This document shows, one piece after another, positions 7,273 through 15,545 of a stretch of DNA of 64,000 nt. Positions within the stretch are counted from its first letter, which is position 1, and every line of letters starts with the position of its first letter. The notes beneath the pieces were generated by a model. The model ran no database searches. It was given only the letters and a program-made list of their open reading frames with translations, and was not told where the DNA came from. Position numbers and translations under genes: made by a program. Location: assembly GCF_040126305.1 (NCBI RefSeq), contig NZ_CP149512.1:62001-126000 (forward strand). The letters are read 5' to 3'. Source of the DNA: Pararhizobium sp. A13. Its GTDB lineage: Bacteria; Pseudomonadota; Alphaproteobacteria; Rhizobiales; Rhizobiaceae.

Positions 7273-8466
7273 CTAGGCGGCGACCACGTGTGCCTGGCGT
7301 GGCGGCGCTGGTTTGGAAACAGGATCCAACTCCGTGTCGAACTCGATCGGCCGGTCTCCCAAAGCGAAAAAATGTTCGATGGCCTGGACCGACCGCATCG
7401 CGGCGTGTCCATCGCCGTACGGGTTTACCGCGCGTGCCATCTCCTGATAGGCTCGCCGATCCGTTAGAAGGTTTGTCACTTCGCCAACGATACGATCCTC
7501 GCTCGTGCCGACGAGCCGCACGGTACCGGCGGCGACGGCTTCGGGACGTTCGGTCGTTTCGCGCATGACAAGGACGGGTTTTCCAAAGGTAGGCGCCTCT
7601 TCCTGCACACCGCCGCTATCGGTAAGCACGATTGCGCAGTCGCGCATGGCTTTGACGAAATCGCCATAGTCGAGCGGCTGCGTGATCACGACATTTTCGA
7701 GCCCGGCGAGCGGAGGAAGCAGAACCTCGCGCACCACCGGATTAAGATGGGCTGGAAGGAGAAAGGCAACCTCCGGAAATATCCGCGCAAGCCGAGCGAT
7801 GGCGCGAGCGGCTTGCGCCATCGGTTCACCCCAGGATTCGCGACGGTGCGCGGTAATCAAAACACTCCTCCGGCCCATGATCCGTTCGAGGTCGCGATTT
7901 TCGCTCGGGTTGTTTCGGCCCGACACCTGCAGCAACGCGTCGATGACAGTGTTGCCGGTGACGACGATATCGCGTTCAGCAACACCATCCTTCACGAGGT
8001 TGAGTTTCGAGGTCTGGGTCGGAGCCAGGTGCAGGGCGGCGAGCTGGGTGGTCAGGCGGCGGTTGATTTCCTCCGGAAAGGGATTGTAGCGATCGCCCGT
8101 TCTCAGCCCGGCTTCGAGGTGAAACAGCGGAATTTTCTTGTAAAAAGCGGCCAATGCAGCGGCAAAGCAGCTTGTCGTGTCGCCCTGAACCAGAAGCGCG
8201 TCCGGCGCTTCTGCCTCGATGACCCCGGAAACGCCGGAGAGGACACGGGTGGTTACATTTTCAAGGCTTTGCGATTGCGTAATGATATTGAGGTCATGGC
8301 TGGGCTGGATACCGAACAGTCGGTTGACCTGATCGAGCATTTCGCGGTGTTGACCTGTAACAGCGACGATGGGCCTGCAATGGCGGGAACGAGCGAGTTC
8401 GCCGATCAATGGTGCCATCTTGACCGCCTCCGGGCGTGTGCCATAGACCATCAGTATCTTACGCAT
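7273..8466 (-). CDS. wecB: UDP-N-acetylglucosamine 2-epimerase (non-hydrolysing)
   Basis: A 397-residue GT-B-fold epimerase that interconverts UDP-GlcNAc and UDP-ManNAc in the cytoplasm. Family signatures are all present: GTRPEAVKMAPLI at the N-terminus, HLEAGLRTGD and NPFPEEINRR in the middle, ITAHRRESWG, and DSGGVQEEAP followed by RETTERPEA in the nucleotide-binding C-terminal domain. AAAGGAG lies just upstream of ATG 8466. It is the last gene of the operon co-polymerase, kinase-like ATPase, wecB (10984 to 7273). Its product feeds the WecC-like dehydrogenase at 135-1391. A WbpI-type role on a diacetamido-uronic sugar is possible, because the 23.7-30.5 kb operon looks able to make one, but the sequence fits WecB best. 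Confidence 0.92.
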   Translation of the reverse strand: MRKILMVYGTRPEAVKMAPLIGELARSRHCRPIVAVTGQHREMLDQVNRLFGIQPSHDLNIITQSQSLENVTTRVLSGVSGVIEAEAPDALLVQGDTTSCFAAALAAFYKKIPLFHLEAGLRTGDRYNPFPEEINRRLTTQLAALHLAPTQTSKLNLVKDGVAERDIVVTGNTVIDALLQVSGRNNPSENRDLERIMGRRSVLITAHRRESWGEPMAQAARAIARLARIFPEVAFLLPAHLNPVVREVLLPPLAGLENVVITQPLDYGDFVKAMRDCAIVLTDSGGVQEEAPTFGKPVLVMRETTERPEAVAAGTVRLVGTSEDRIVGEVTNLLTDRRAYQEMARAVNPYGDGHAAMRSVQAIEHFFALGDRPIEFDTELDPVSKPAPPRQAHVVAA

Positions 8467-8550
8467 GGCAATCTCCTTTTGATCCTGTGTCGACAGCTCA
8501 TCGGATCGAGAGGTCGTCGGGGTTGCATTTCGCCGCCAAAGACGCGCGTG

Positions 8551-9342
8551 TCATTGGTCGGAGTTGTACCTGCACCTGTTCAACACGGTGCCGAGCATGT
8601 TGGTTCGCTCCGACAGATACCGCTCGCACTCGTCCACTTCGTCGAACGTGCTGCATTCAGCCGCCGCAACGAGGATCGCGCAGTCCACATTCGGCAGAAA
8701 AGCCGTGACGTCGTCGTTGGAAAGCATGGAGGGCATGTCGAACAGGATCACGTCCGGTTCCAGCTTCAGTTGCAGATCCTGCAATATCCTTGCCGCTTCC
8801 AGAGACTGCAGCAATTCCGCCGAAAACTGCACGGGCTGATGGTTCGTGCCCACCGCCAGGTTGTCGCCATAGCGCAGAAAAAGGTTGTGCGCCGCAGCGT
8901 CACCTCTCAAAAACGCCTCCATCGAGGCCGGCGCTTTCACCCCAAGCACCTCACCGATTGCCGGTTGTTTCAGATTGAGATCGATCAGAAGCGTGCGGCA
9001 ATCTTTCTGGTGGGCAAGACTGAACGCCAGATTAAGAGCGACAAGCGACTTGCCGCAGGAGGGTGTCGGCGAGGTGATCGCAACGGAAGTCCAGTTGTTT
9101 TGCCGCAGACTCTGCAGCACTCTCGTCCGCATCATGTCAAACGGGGCGTGCGCGGCATCAGAGCGGTCTATGGTGACGATACGGTTCTGAAGGATCCTCT
9201 CTGGATCGAGGTCAAGCGTTGACAAGTTTTCCCAGGCGATTTCACGCCCAAGCCGCGTGCAGGCCTGAATTGCCTGCTCAGTGAGCCGGTCCGTGATTTG
9301 AAAACGCCGGGCCTCTTGCAATGGAGTCGGAACCTGCTTCAT
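8551..9342 (-). CDS. CpsD/ExoP-type P-loop ATPase (BY-kinase-like), free-standing
   Basis: A 263-residue MinD/ParA-like protein corresponding to the cytoplasmic kinase domain that partners Wzz/GumC co-polymerases in EPS export. Residues about 84-105 carry the P-loop (ITSPTPSCGKSLVALNLA), about 115-125 the Walker A' aspartate (TLLIDLNLKQP), and about 195-205 Walker B (VILFDMPS). The P-loop has SCGKS where most family members have GEGKS. The C-terminus (NRCRYNSDQ) has a single tyrosine, not the usual autophosphorylated Tyr cluster, so classical tyrosine-kinase activity is doubtful. The gene follows the co-polymerase by 67 bp and precedes wecB by 84 bp on the same strand. Confidence 0.8.
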   Translation of the reverse strand: MKQVPTPLQEARRFQITDRLTEQAIQACTRLGREIAWENLSTLDLDPERILQNRIVTIDRSDAAHAPFDMMRTRVLQSLRQNNWTSVAITSPTPSCGKSLVALNLAFSLAHQKDCRTLLIDLNLKQPAIGEVLGVKAPASMEAFLRGDAAAHNLFLRYGDNLAVGTNHQPVQFSAELLQSLEAARILQDLQLKLEPDVILFDMPSMLSNDDVTAFLPNVDCAILVAAAECSTFDEVDECERYLSERTNMLGTVLNRCRYNSDQ

Positions 9343-9409
9343 AATTTAAACTCTGATCCTGATGACAAACACAGCTCGTATTTGGCGATGTTGAAACTAT
9401 ACATCGGGC

Positions 9410-10984
9410 TTATATCTGCCCGAGGCCGGCGATCATTTCCTGAGCAGCATGTGGCGGCATGGAAATGTGATTGGTCAGAATGAAGGAAATCGGTATCAAC
9501 CCAGCGGCAAGTATTGCCGCCATGCGGCGTCTGAGTTTGGCGGGGTGACGCTTGTCAGGGGTTCCGATACTCGGAATCGTGGCCAACAGTTGCGATTGAA
9601 GCACCCGTTCTAACTCCACGGGCCTGCGGACCGTTTTATTGAGCACTTCGAGCAAAACGACGAAGGCTAAGCCCAGACCGATTCCGGCGACGGCGCCGAG
9701 GCCGATTATTAGGTTCCGCTGAGGACGGATCGGGCTTATAGGCGGCGTCGCAGCCTCGAGAAGCGAGAACCGTTCGCCATCCGAACGCATCTCTATCTGT
9801 TCGCCAGTCAATGCTTCCGCGCGCCTTGCGATTGCGGCGTTATATTGCGTTTGAATGTTCTCCCGGTTCCGCTCGAGCGAATTCAGAACAGTTTCACTTG
9901 CCGGCGTTCCACTTATCGAATGGGTCAGCTCTTCTATACGCCGGGCGACCGAGATCTTCTCCACAGCCACGGCCTGAAGGCGCTTGTCGATATCGGACAG
10001 TTGCAAGCTAAGCCCAAACGGTGCGCTCTGTGCGCCGGGTGGACTGTTTTCTTTCTTGCTGCCTTCTGGCTTGGTCGCCAGCAGATTGTTCTGCAACGAC
10101 GCGATCCGAAGGCGAAGGGCCGCGATGTTTGGACTTGCTTCCGAGAAAATCAAGAGTTGCTCGGACAGTGCCTTGTTTAGATCCAAGAGCATTTGCTGTT
10201 CCGGTGTGAGTGAAACAGAGCCGACAAGCTGTCCAGTATTGGTATATGTTGCGATAAGACTGCTCCGCCTGGTGCGGAGATCGGATTCTTCGCGTTCCAG
10301 CGCAATTAGCCTTTCCTGCAGACTGCTTTGCTGGCTGCGGCGAAAATCGAGACTGTCCGGCAACGTGTCTTTATGCTCGGTCTTGAACTTGAGGATTTCT
10401 GCCTCAAACCGATTCAAATCAGAGACCAGCCTTGAGACTTCCTGATTGAAAAATTGCAACGTGCTTCCCGCACGATCAGTGCGTTGACGCTGGTTTCTGC
10501 CCAGGATCATTGCGGCGAGTTCGTTGGCGACTTTTGCCGCAAGATCCGGCTCGTTCGCCAGGAAGGATACACTGAAGATCGTTGCACCACCGTCGTGGCC
10601 TTGACTGTCAAGCTGCAGTCGCTCGAACTTTATACGTGACCGCATATCACCTACGACATCTTCACCGTAAGCCTTCATCTCAGTGCCATCATAGACATGG
10701 AGCTTCCGCGCTAGCGCAAAGAGGTCGTCGCGTGTGGTGATCTGCTGCTGAAGGATCTGCAGTTGCTCAATCGCACCTGTCGAAACGGTAGACCGGGCGA
10801 GTTCAGCTGGAATTTGTGGAGCTTCCGCCAGAATTTTGGCGCTGGAGCTGTACACAGGTGGGAGGACGCGTGTGATCGCTACAGCGGACACGAATACGAT
10901 GGTGGCAATCGCCAACACATACGGAAGCCTTTGCACCAGGATCGAGCGGTAAAAGCGTAAGTCTCTTAAGTCTATGTTGCCCAT
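9410..10984 (-). CDS. Wzz/GumC-type polysaccharide co-polymerase (chain-length determinant)
   Basis: A 524-residue inner-membrane protein that sets chain length and couples Wzy to export. The first membrane segment is at about residues 20-40 (LPYVLAIATIVFVSAVAI), followed by the Wzz domain and a large periplasmic coiled coil (about 170-420, rich in E/L/R heptads). A second membrane segment (NLIIGLGAVAGIGLGLAFVV) follows a Pro-rich PPISPIRPQ motif, and a third lies near the C-terminus. The RRPVELERVLQSQLLATIP linker normally joins this family to its kinase domain, here encoded separately by the next gene. ATG 10984 is chosen; a TTG at 10999 abuts an AGGAG. It belongs with the ExoP/GumC group, but is split. 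Confidence 0.86.
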   Translation of the reverse strand: MGNIDLRDLRFYRSILVQRLPYVLAIATIVFVSAVAITRVLPPVYSSSAKILAEAPQIPAELARSTVSTGAIEQLQILQQQITTRDDLFALARKLHVYDGTEMKAYGEDVVGDMRSRIKFERLQLDSQGHDGGATIFSVSFLANEPDLAAKVANELAAMILGRNQRQRTDRAGSTLQFFNQEVSRLVSDLNRFEAEILKFKTEHKDTLPDSLDFRRSQQSSLQERLIALEREESDLRTRRSSLIATYTNTGQLVGSVSLTPEQQMLLDLNKALSEQLLIFSEASPNIAALRLRIASLQNNLLATKPEGSKKENSPPGAQSAPFGLSLQLSDIDKRLQAVAVEKISVARRIEELTHSISGTPASETVLNSLERNRENIQTQYNAAIARRAEALTGEQIEMRSDGERFSLLEAATPPISPIRPQRNLIIGLGAVAGIGLGLAFVVLLEVLNKTVRRPVELERVLQSQLLATIPSIGTPDKRHPAKLRRRMAAILAAGLIPISFILTNHISMPPHAAQEMIAGLGQI

Positions 10985-11506
10985 TGCGCAAACACCCAAC
11001 TCCTGAACCAGATTGGTACCGTGACGGGGTTCATTGTTCGGCGGTTCGTAATCGCGGAATAGATAGTCAATATGAGGTGGGAAGAGGGGTGCCCTCCGCG
11101 GAAGTAGTACTTTTGGGCATGGCGACTCACCCTATGCGTTAGGGATTGTTTCGGTTTTGCGCAGCTACTTTCAGCCGTCAACTCAGCCTGTTCTTGATGG
11201 CTCGACGTCTGGGAACCCGTGCTGCTGCATCACCGACTCTAAGGCCGCGATTGATACTTTGCAGTCTGTTGTCCGTCGAAAGGCGTAATTGGCGCTAAGC
11301 CAAGCCCTGATACTTGCCCAGCAAGACTTAGCCGTCCTGCGCCTTAAGGCAAGGAATGGAGGGGTTCCTACGCCCAACCCGTTCATGTTGTGATGAAGGG
11401 CATTCACGCTCGCCGCGGTGACAACTGAAAAGGGGTTGCCTTGGCCAGGGCCGTCATGTGCCTGCGATAACGCTTGAGTTCTGCTTGAAACCGGTGGGAA
11501 AAACCG
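10985..11506. promoter_or_regulatory. Divergent intergenic region (co-polymerase operon / GT2 gene)
   Basis: About 520 bp between two divergently read EPS genes; promoters for both must lie here. A minus-strand frame at 11183-11407 (GTG start, 74 codons) has no recognisable product and is not called as a gene. I see no clear operator palindrome. Confidence 0.4.
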
Positions 11507-12430
11507 ATGAACCTTCCATTGCAGCTAAGCGTGATCATTCCGCACCTTAACGAGCCGGACGATCTGCGTCGTTGCCTTCTTACCTTGGCTGCGCAGCACG
11601 CGGACGGCATCCCGTTCGAGATCATTGTCGTGGACAATGGCTCGACTGAGATGCCTGAAGCAGCATGTTCCAATATTCCAAACCTCCGCTTGGAGCGAGA
11701 AGCGCTTCCCGGGCCGGGGCCGGCGCGCAATTTTGGCGCCAATCTCGCCCGGGCGGAGATACTGGCCTTCATCGATTCCGATTGCATTGCGCAACCTGGC
11801 TGGGTTCGTGCGATTGTCGGGTGCATGACGAAAAACCCGAATATCGACCTTGTGGGCGGCGATATTGGAATTTTGATCAACAATCCTCAATGTCCGAGCG
11901 CGATCGAATCCTACGAGAGCATCTACAGCTACCGCGCGCGTGTTTACGTGGAACGCTACGGGTTTGCTGCGACGGGCAACATGGCGGTCCGAACACGGGT
12001 TTTTCAATCGGTTGGCCCTTTCGGCGGGATTGCGACGATGGAGGATACCGAATGGGGCCAGCGGGCGACGGCACGGGGCCATCGGATCGCGTTTCTGCCC
12101 GAGGCAAGAGTTCTCACGCCCTCGTGCAAATCCTTTGCGGAACTGGCCCGTCGATGGGACCGGCACGTCGCGCATGAATACGGGAAAGTCGCCGGCCGTC
12201 CCGCGGCGATGCTGCGGTGGCTCGTCGGTTGCGCGATCGTCGTGGCGTCGCCCCTGGCCGAGAGCGTCAAGATCCTGAGGACGGATCGCGTTTCAGGTGT
12301 GCGAAACCGCATCCTCGCGCTGGCATGCCTGACACGCATTCGGCTCCACAGGGCCCGGCGGATGTTCGATCTGTTACTTCACGGGGATTCAGGTCGGTTT
12401 GTCGAAAGCTGGAACCGCGAGCGGTCCTGA
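11507..12430 (+). CDS. GT2-family glycosyltransferase
   Basis: A 307-residue inverting glycosyltransferase (GT-A fold) for one sugar of the repeat unit, acting at the inner membrane. It has SVIIPHLNEPDDL at the N-terminus, the nucleotide-binding EIIVVDNGS, the metal-binding AFIDSDCIAQPGWV (DxD-like), and the acceptor-side TMEDTEWGQR, matching the ED/W catalytic-base region of GT2. A weakly hydrophobic stretch at about 240-255 may give membrane contact. It stands alone on the plus strand, divergent from the co-polymerase operon. Donor and acceptor sugars are unknown. Confidence 0.85.
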   Translation: MNLPLQLSVIIPHLNEPDDLRRCLLTLAAQHADGIPFEIIVVDNGSTEMPEAACSNIPNLRLEREALPGPGPARNFGANLARAEILAFIDSDCIAQPGWVRAIVGCMTKNPNIDLVGGDIGILINNPQCPSAIESYESIYSYRARVYVERYGFAATGNMAVRTRVFQSVGPFGGIATMEDTEWGQRATARGHRIAFLPEARVLTPSCKSFAELARRWDRHVAHEYGKVAGRPAAMLRWLVGCAIVVASPLAESVKILRTDRVSGVRNRILALACLTRIRLHRARRMFDLLLHGDSGRFVESWNRERS

Positions 12431-12866
12431 TCACCGTTTTCGTGTCGCCTCGCTCCCATCTGCCTTCCAGGCGACGGCGATACGCGCATCGCTTTCGCAA
12501 GACCTCAGCGCACGTTTGGCCACACCTCAATTTCTCCAAAGCGATCTACGGCCCGCACGTCATGACCTTTCGACGGTCAGCTCATTTCCTCGCCACCCTG
12601 ACCGGCAAAAAACCAGCCCTCGTTGAGTTTCTGGCGGGCCCGGTTCGACCTTCCTGGCTTTGTCACCATGCGGCCTACATCTAATTGTTTAGATTAGATT
12701 TATTGAGTTTAATTTCAATATGCTTAATATTCTATTAATCAGGGGCTTCCGGGATCAAAACAAGAAACAAGATAACGGAGATAATTGTCCTGGCACAAAT
12801 TTATTATTTCCATTTTGTGTCATATCGGCCCGACTGTTCTTACCAAATTTATAATGTGGAGGATTT
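12431..12866. promoter_or_regulatory. AT-rich leader upstream of the priming sugar transferase
   Basis: The first half of this gap is ordinary GC-rich DNA with no product I recognise. From about 12675 it becomes strongly AT-rich up to the ribosome site GTGGAGG at 12855-12861. It presumably carries the exoY promoter and AT-rich silencer or activator sites; I cannot place -35/-10 boxes with confidence. Confidence 0.4.
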
Positions 12867-13547
12867 ATGTCGAAGGGAGAGATACAATACTCTTTGCGGC
12901 TTGTCGCGCAAAGTATCCCAGGCCGTCAGGAGATCAAGTCGCGACTTCTCTATTTCGCGGCGAAGCGCGGGTTTGATGTCGTGGTGACGTTGTTGGCTGC
13001 GCCATTTGCGCTCGCGATTGTTGGAATATTTGCGTTGCTGATCCGCCGGGATGGCGGTCCGGTTTTTTTCTGCCAGCCGCGCGTCGGGAAGGGCGGAAGG
13101 CTATTCAACCTGTGGAAGCTTCGCACTATGGCTCCCGATGCGGAGCAGCGGCTGCAGGCGCATCTGGCTGCCGATCCTTCCGCAAGGGCAGAATGGGAAA
13201 CCATGCAGAAGCTAAGGAACGATCCACGTATTACGAGGCTGGGCAAATGCCTGCGCAAATACTCTATCGATGAACTGCCGCAGTTGTTGAATGTACTTAT
13301 TGGGGACATGAGTCTTGTTGGTCCGCGCCCGATGCTTCCCGAGCAGCGGCAACACTATCCAGGGACCGCTTACTTCGATATGCGTCCCGGCTTGACCGGA
13401 CTTTGGCAGATCAGTGAGCGCAACGGGTGCACATTCACAGAACGAGCGCTGCACGATGCGCGCTATTCGAGCATCATGTCCTTCAGCACCGATTTGTGGA
13501 TATTGATGAGGACACCCGCTGTCGTCCTGAAAGGAACCGGCCTCTAA
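12867..13547 (+). CDS. exoY: ExoY-type undecaprenyl-phosphate sugar phosphotransferase (priming enzyme)
   Basis: A 226-residue polyisoprenyl-phosphate hexose-1-phosphate transferase that starts the repeat unit by loading the first sugar phosphate onto undecaprenyl phosphate. One membrane segment lies at about residues 38-60 (VVVTLLAAPFALAIVGIFALL). The family core follows: FFCQPRVGKGGRLFNLWKLRTM, ITRLGKCLRKYSIDELPQ, NVLIGDMSLVGPRP and RPGLTGLWQISERNG. The length equals ExoY of Sinorhizobium, and the extra N-terminal membrane domain of WbaP is absent. GGAGG lies 5-6 bases before ATG 12867. The gene stands alone between an AT-rich leader and a strong terminator. Galactose or glucose as priming sugar is inferred from the family. 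Confidence 0.92.
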   Translation: MSKGEIQYSLRLVAQSIPGRQEIKSRLLYFAAKRGFDVVVTLLAAPFALAIVGIFALLIRRDGGPVFFCQPRVGKGGRLFNLWKLRTMAPDAEQRLQAHLAADPSARAEWETMQKLRNDPRITRLGKCLRKYSIDELPQLLNVLIGDMSLVGPRPMLPEQRQHYPGTAYFDMRPGLTGLWQISERNGCTFTERALHDARYSSIMSFSTDLWILMRTPAVVLKGTGL

Positions 13548-13564
13548 ACGGATTGAAGCAAAAA

Positions 13565-13599
13565 AAGCAAAGCATCAGCTGTCGCTGTATGCTTTGCTT
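13565..13599. terminator. Bidirectional intrinsic terminator between exoY and the luxR-type gene
   Basis: AAGCAAAGCAT (13565-13575) pairs with ATGCTTTGCTT (13589-13599); inside, CAGC/GCTG extends the stem around a TGTC loop with one bulged base. On the minus strand the stem runs straight into TTTTTT (complement of the A-run at 13561-13566), so it ends the minus-strand regulator transcript well. It can also end exoY, with a weaker T tract. Confidence 0.85.
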
Positions 13600-13650
13600 A
13601 AGTTCTTGATCCGAGCATTTTTTCGAATTCAAGCGGTTGGATGCGGCCAC

Positions 13651-14442
13651 TCAATGATGCTCACTTCCACTCGTTCCTTCGACTGAAAGCGGGAAGAGAT
13701 CCTTGATCTTGTAGGCTACCTCGGTCCTGTTGGTAGCCTTGACCTTCTTCATGATGTTGCGGATGTGAACTTTTACTGTGCTTTCCCGCAAATTCAACTC
13801 ATAGGCGATAATCTTATTGGCTTTCCCGCGCCTCAGCGCCTCTACCACTTCAGCCTGCCGTTCTGTGAACATGCCGGCCAAGGGGCGTGCAGCTGGGTTG
13901 CCTGTCTCAATCGCCTGGCGCATTGCCAGTACGCTGCTGGCCGGTACGAAGATGCCACCTGCCATTGAAAGGGCGATCGCCTCGATGCAGACATCAATGC
14001 TGACTGAGGATGGAATATAGCCCTTGGCTCCGCATTCGAGCGCCTTCATTATTTGCGAAAGCTCATCGGTGTCGGCCAGCACGATAATCGGCGCTTCCAA
14101 CGTGGAAGAAAGTTTCCGGATTTCCTCGGCAACGGCTGGTTCGGCGATTTTTTTGCCGCCAACATTCAACAGAATGGCGGCTAGCGGCGGGTAGTCTTGG
14201 CGCTTGCGGTCCCATTCATCCATCGACCCGAATGCGAGAACGTCCATGTCCATCTTGTGAGCAGATATGCAATAGGCAAGACATTGACGATCAAGCGCGC
14301 GATCGTCGATGATGAGAAGCGAGCGCCCTCGCGGAAGCGCCTCGTGCTCATTATCGTTCAGAGTATGGGATGGGTCGACGGTTGTCGTATGGAAAAGACT
14401 ATTTTGTACTGCCTTGCCGTTCGTCATCATCAGCGAGTTCAT
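13651..14442 (-). CDS. LuxR-family regulator with a degenerate receiver domain
   Basis: A 263-residue cytoplasmic regulator. Residues about 40-165 form a receiver-like domain beginning LLIIDDRALDRQCL (acidic pair present). At the strand-3 phosphorylation site, where DL or DI is expected, the protein reads AAILLNVGGKK, with asparagine in place of the acceptor aspartate. The C-terminal part is a clear LuxR helix-turn-helix: MFTERQAEVVEALRRGKANK followed by LNLRESTVKVHIRNIMKK and NRTEVAYK. It is probably a phosphorylation-independent EPS regulator. It sits convergent to exoY with a strong terminator between them; a second LuxR protein with a poor receiver (35391-36146) closes the other side of the EPS locus. 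Confidence 0.85.
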   Translation of the reverse strand: MNSLMMTNGKAVQNSLFHTTTVDPSHTLNDNEHEALPRGRSLLIIDDRALDRQCLAYCISAHKMDMDVLAFGSMDEWDRKRQDYPPLAAILLNVGGKKIAEPAVAEEIRKLSSTLEAPIIVLADTDELSQIMKALECGAKGYIPSSVSIDVCIEAIALSMAGGIFVPASSVLAMRQAIETGNPAARPLAGMFTERQAEVVEALRRGKANKIIAYELNLRESTVKVHIRNIMKKVKATNRTEVAYKIKDLFPLSVEGTSGSEHH

Positions 14443-14744
14443 AGGTAGCTTACTCCCTTAAAGACACATGCTTACCTGCCTCGATCCAAGTCGAGACGTC
14501 ACAAAGCGCATGCGCTAGCCCCAGTTATTATTGTGGGCCCCAAGCCCTTTTTTTATACATTGATCAATAAACGAAGAGTTCTATGCGTACTCGCTTATAT
14601 TAACCGATCCTTACGCGATTGCATAGCTTTAGAGCGTTTTCGTGAACTATTTGTTTTTGAAAGAGAAATCGCCTGATCACCTAATTGAGATAAAGGATCA
14701 TCCCTAAGAATACCCCCTATCTTTTTGGGGGATCCTTGATGCTT
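14443..14744. other. AT-rich gap upstream of the luxR-type gene
   Basis: Presumed promoter region of the minus-strand regulator. From about 14520 the sequence becomes AT-rich. A CCCCC/GGGGG hairpin lies at about 14711-14731 beside the IS relic. No gene seen. Confidence 0.35.
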
Positions 14745-14909
14745 TTTATCGGGCCAGGGCCATCGAATGATCGCGCTGTGGTCCACCTCGAAGCCACGTT
14801 CGAGGAATATTTCTTGCAACTCCCGTGACTCAATGGACCTGAAAGGCTGCGCCCCGACGACAAGAATTCGTTTCCGGTCTTCTTGCCGCCGGGGCACATT
14901 ATTTGTCAC
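14745..14909 (-). mobile_element. IS6-family transposase fragment
   Basis: The minus strand from ATG 14909 encodes SRELQEIFLERGFEVDHSAI followed by IRW, which matches the N-terminal segment of IS6-family transposases (YRDLEEM..ERG..VDHxTIxRW). After that the similarity stops and the frame runs into unrelated sequence. It is a decayed fragment with no catalytic DDE residues and no visible terminal repeats. Confidence 0.6.
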
Positions 14910-15232
14910 TCTGGATTGCCCCTGATGAATAGTTGTCGCCAGTATTCCGCAGAATATTCACGACCGCCTCCACCAATCCGATAGAGTGACCTTCCTTCCC
15001 CCCAAAAGCATTTATAAATAGGTCATTGAAAATGAATTACGTTTAAAGTCTTTTCAATCTTTATATATTCGGCTGCAACAACCAGGCTTTATTTAATACA
15101 AACATCAGCCGCGAATGTCGTTATCCGTGCATCCTGAAATTTATCGTCACGTGCATTTCTACTCCAAATGGAGTACAGACGGCCTGCAGGGGGCAGGCCG
15201 GACGGATCAGAACAACCGATAGTGGGCGAAGG
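14910..15232. other. Gap between IS relics with two small palindromes
   Basis: No gene seen. It holds TACTCCA-AA-TGGAGTA at 15160-15175 and the hairpin GGCCTGC-AGGGG-GCAGGCC at 15181-15199. Both could be leftovers of insertion-sequence ends or regulatory dyads; I cannot assign them. Confidence 0.35.
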
Positions 15233-15545
15233 CCTATAGTCGCCCATTAAACCGCACCTCCCGCGTGACGGCGTCGTGATGTTCGACCAGCGGCTTCGCA
15301 TTGTCCAACAATACCTCACTGGGAACACCGCAAGATGCGCTTAGGCTGGGAGCCTTCGCCGGCCAATGCGGCGAAAATCCTGTCGAACACGAGCCGATCT
15401 TCTTACCGCGTCAAAGCCCCGCAGACCGCCACTCTCCGCGGCTTTTAACGCTCAGGTCGTCGATCACGACAGCCGTCGGAGAGGCTTCCTTTCGCTCCAG
15501 TTGCGCCATGAAATGACGGTTGATCCGGTTCCACAGGCCCGTCGT
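15233..15545 (-). mobile_element. Composite of IS5-type and IS21-type transposase fragments
   Basis: Read on the minus strand, three broken transposase pieces follow one another. At about 15545-15411 is GLWNRINRHFMAQLERKEAS with PTAVVIDDLSVKS and, after a frame change, RGFDAV (IS5/IS1031-type: LWNRINRH..EASPTAxVIDSQSVK..GFDAGKKI). At about 15392-15335 is VFDRIFAALAGEGSQPKRI (a different IS5 subgroup). At about 15333-15233 is GVPSEVLLDNAKPLVEHHDA followed by VTREVRFNGRL (IS21 IstA). All are truncated and out of frame with each other. The first overlaps the 3' end of the Wzy-type gene in another frame. Confidence 0.75.

Noticed and set aside
7747..9222. About 490-codon plus-strand open frame across wecB and the kinase-like gene
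   Set aside because: It spans two well-supported minus-strand genes and their intergenic gap with no family motif; GC-rich codon bias explains it.
11183..11407. 74-codon minus-strand open frame between the co-polymerase and GT2 genes
   Set aside because: GTG start without a ribosome site, no recognisable protein, and it lies in an expected promoter region.
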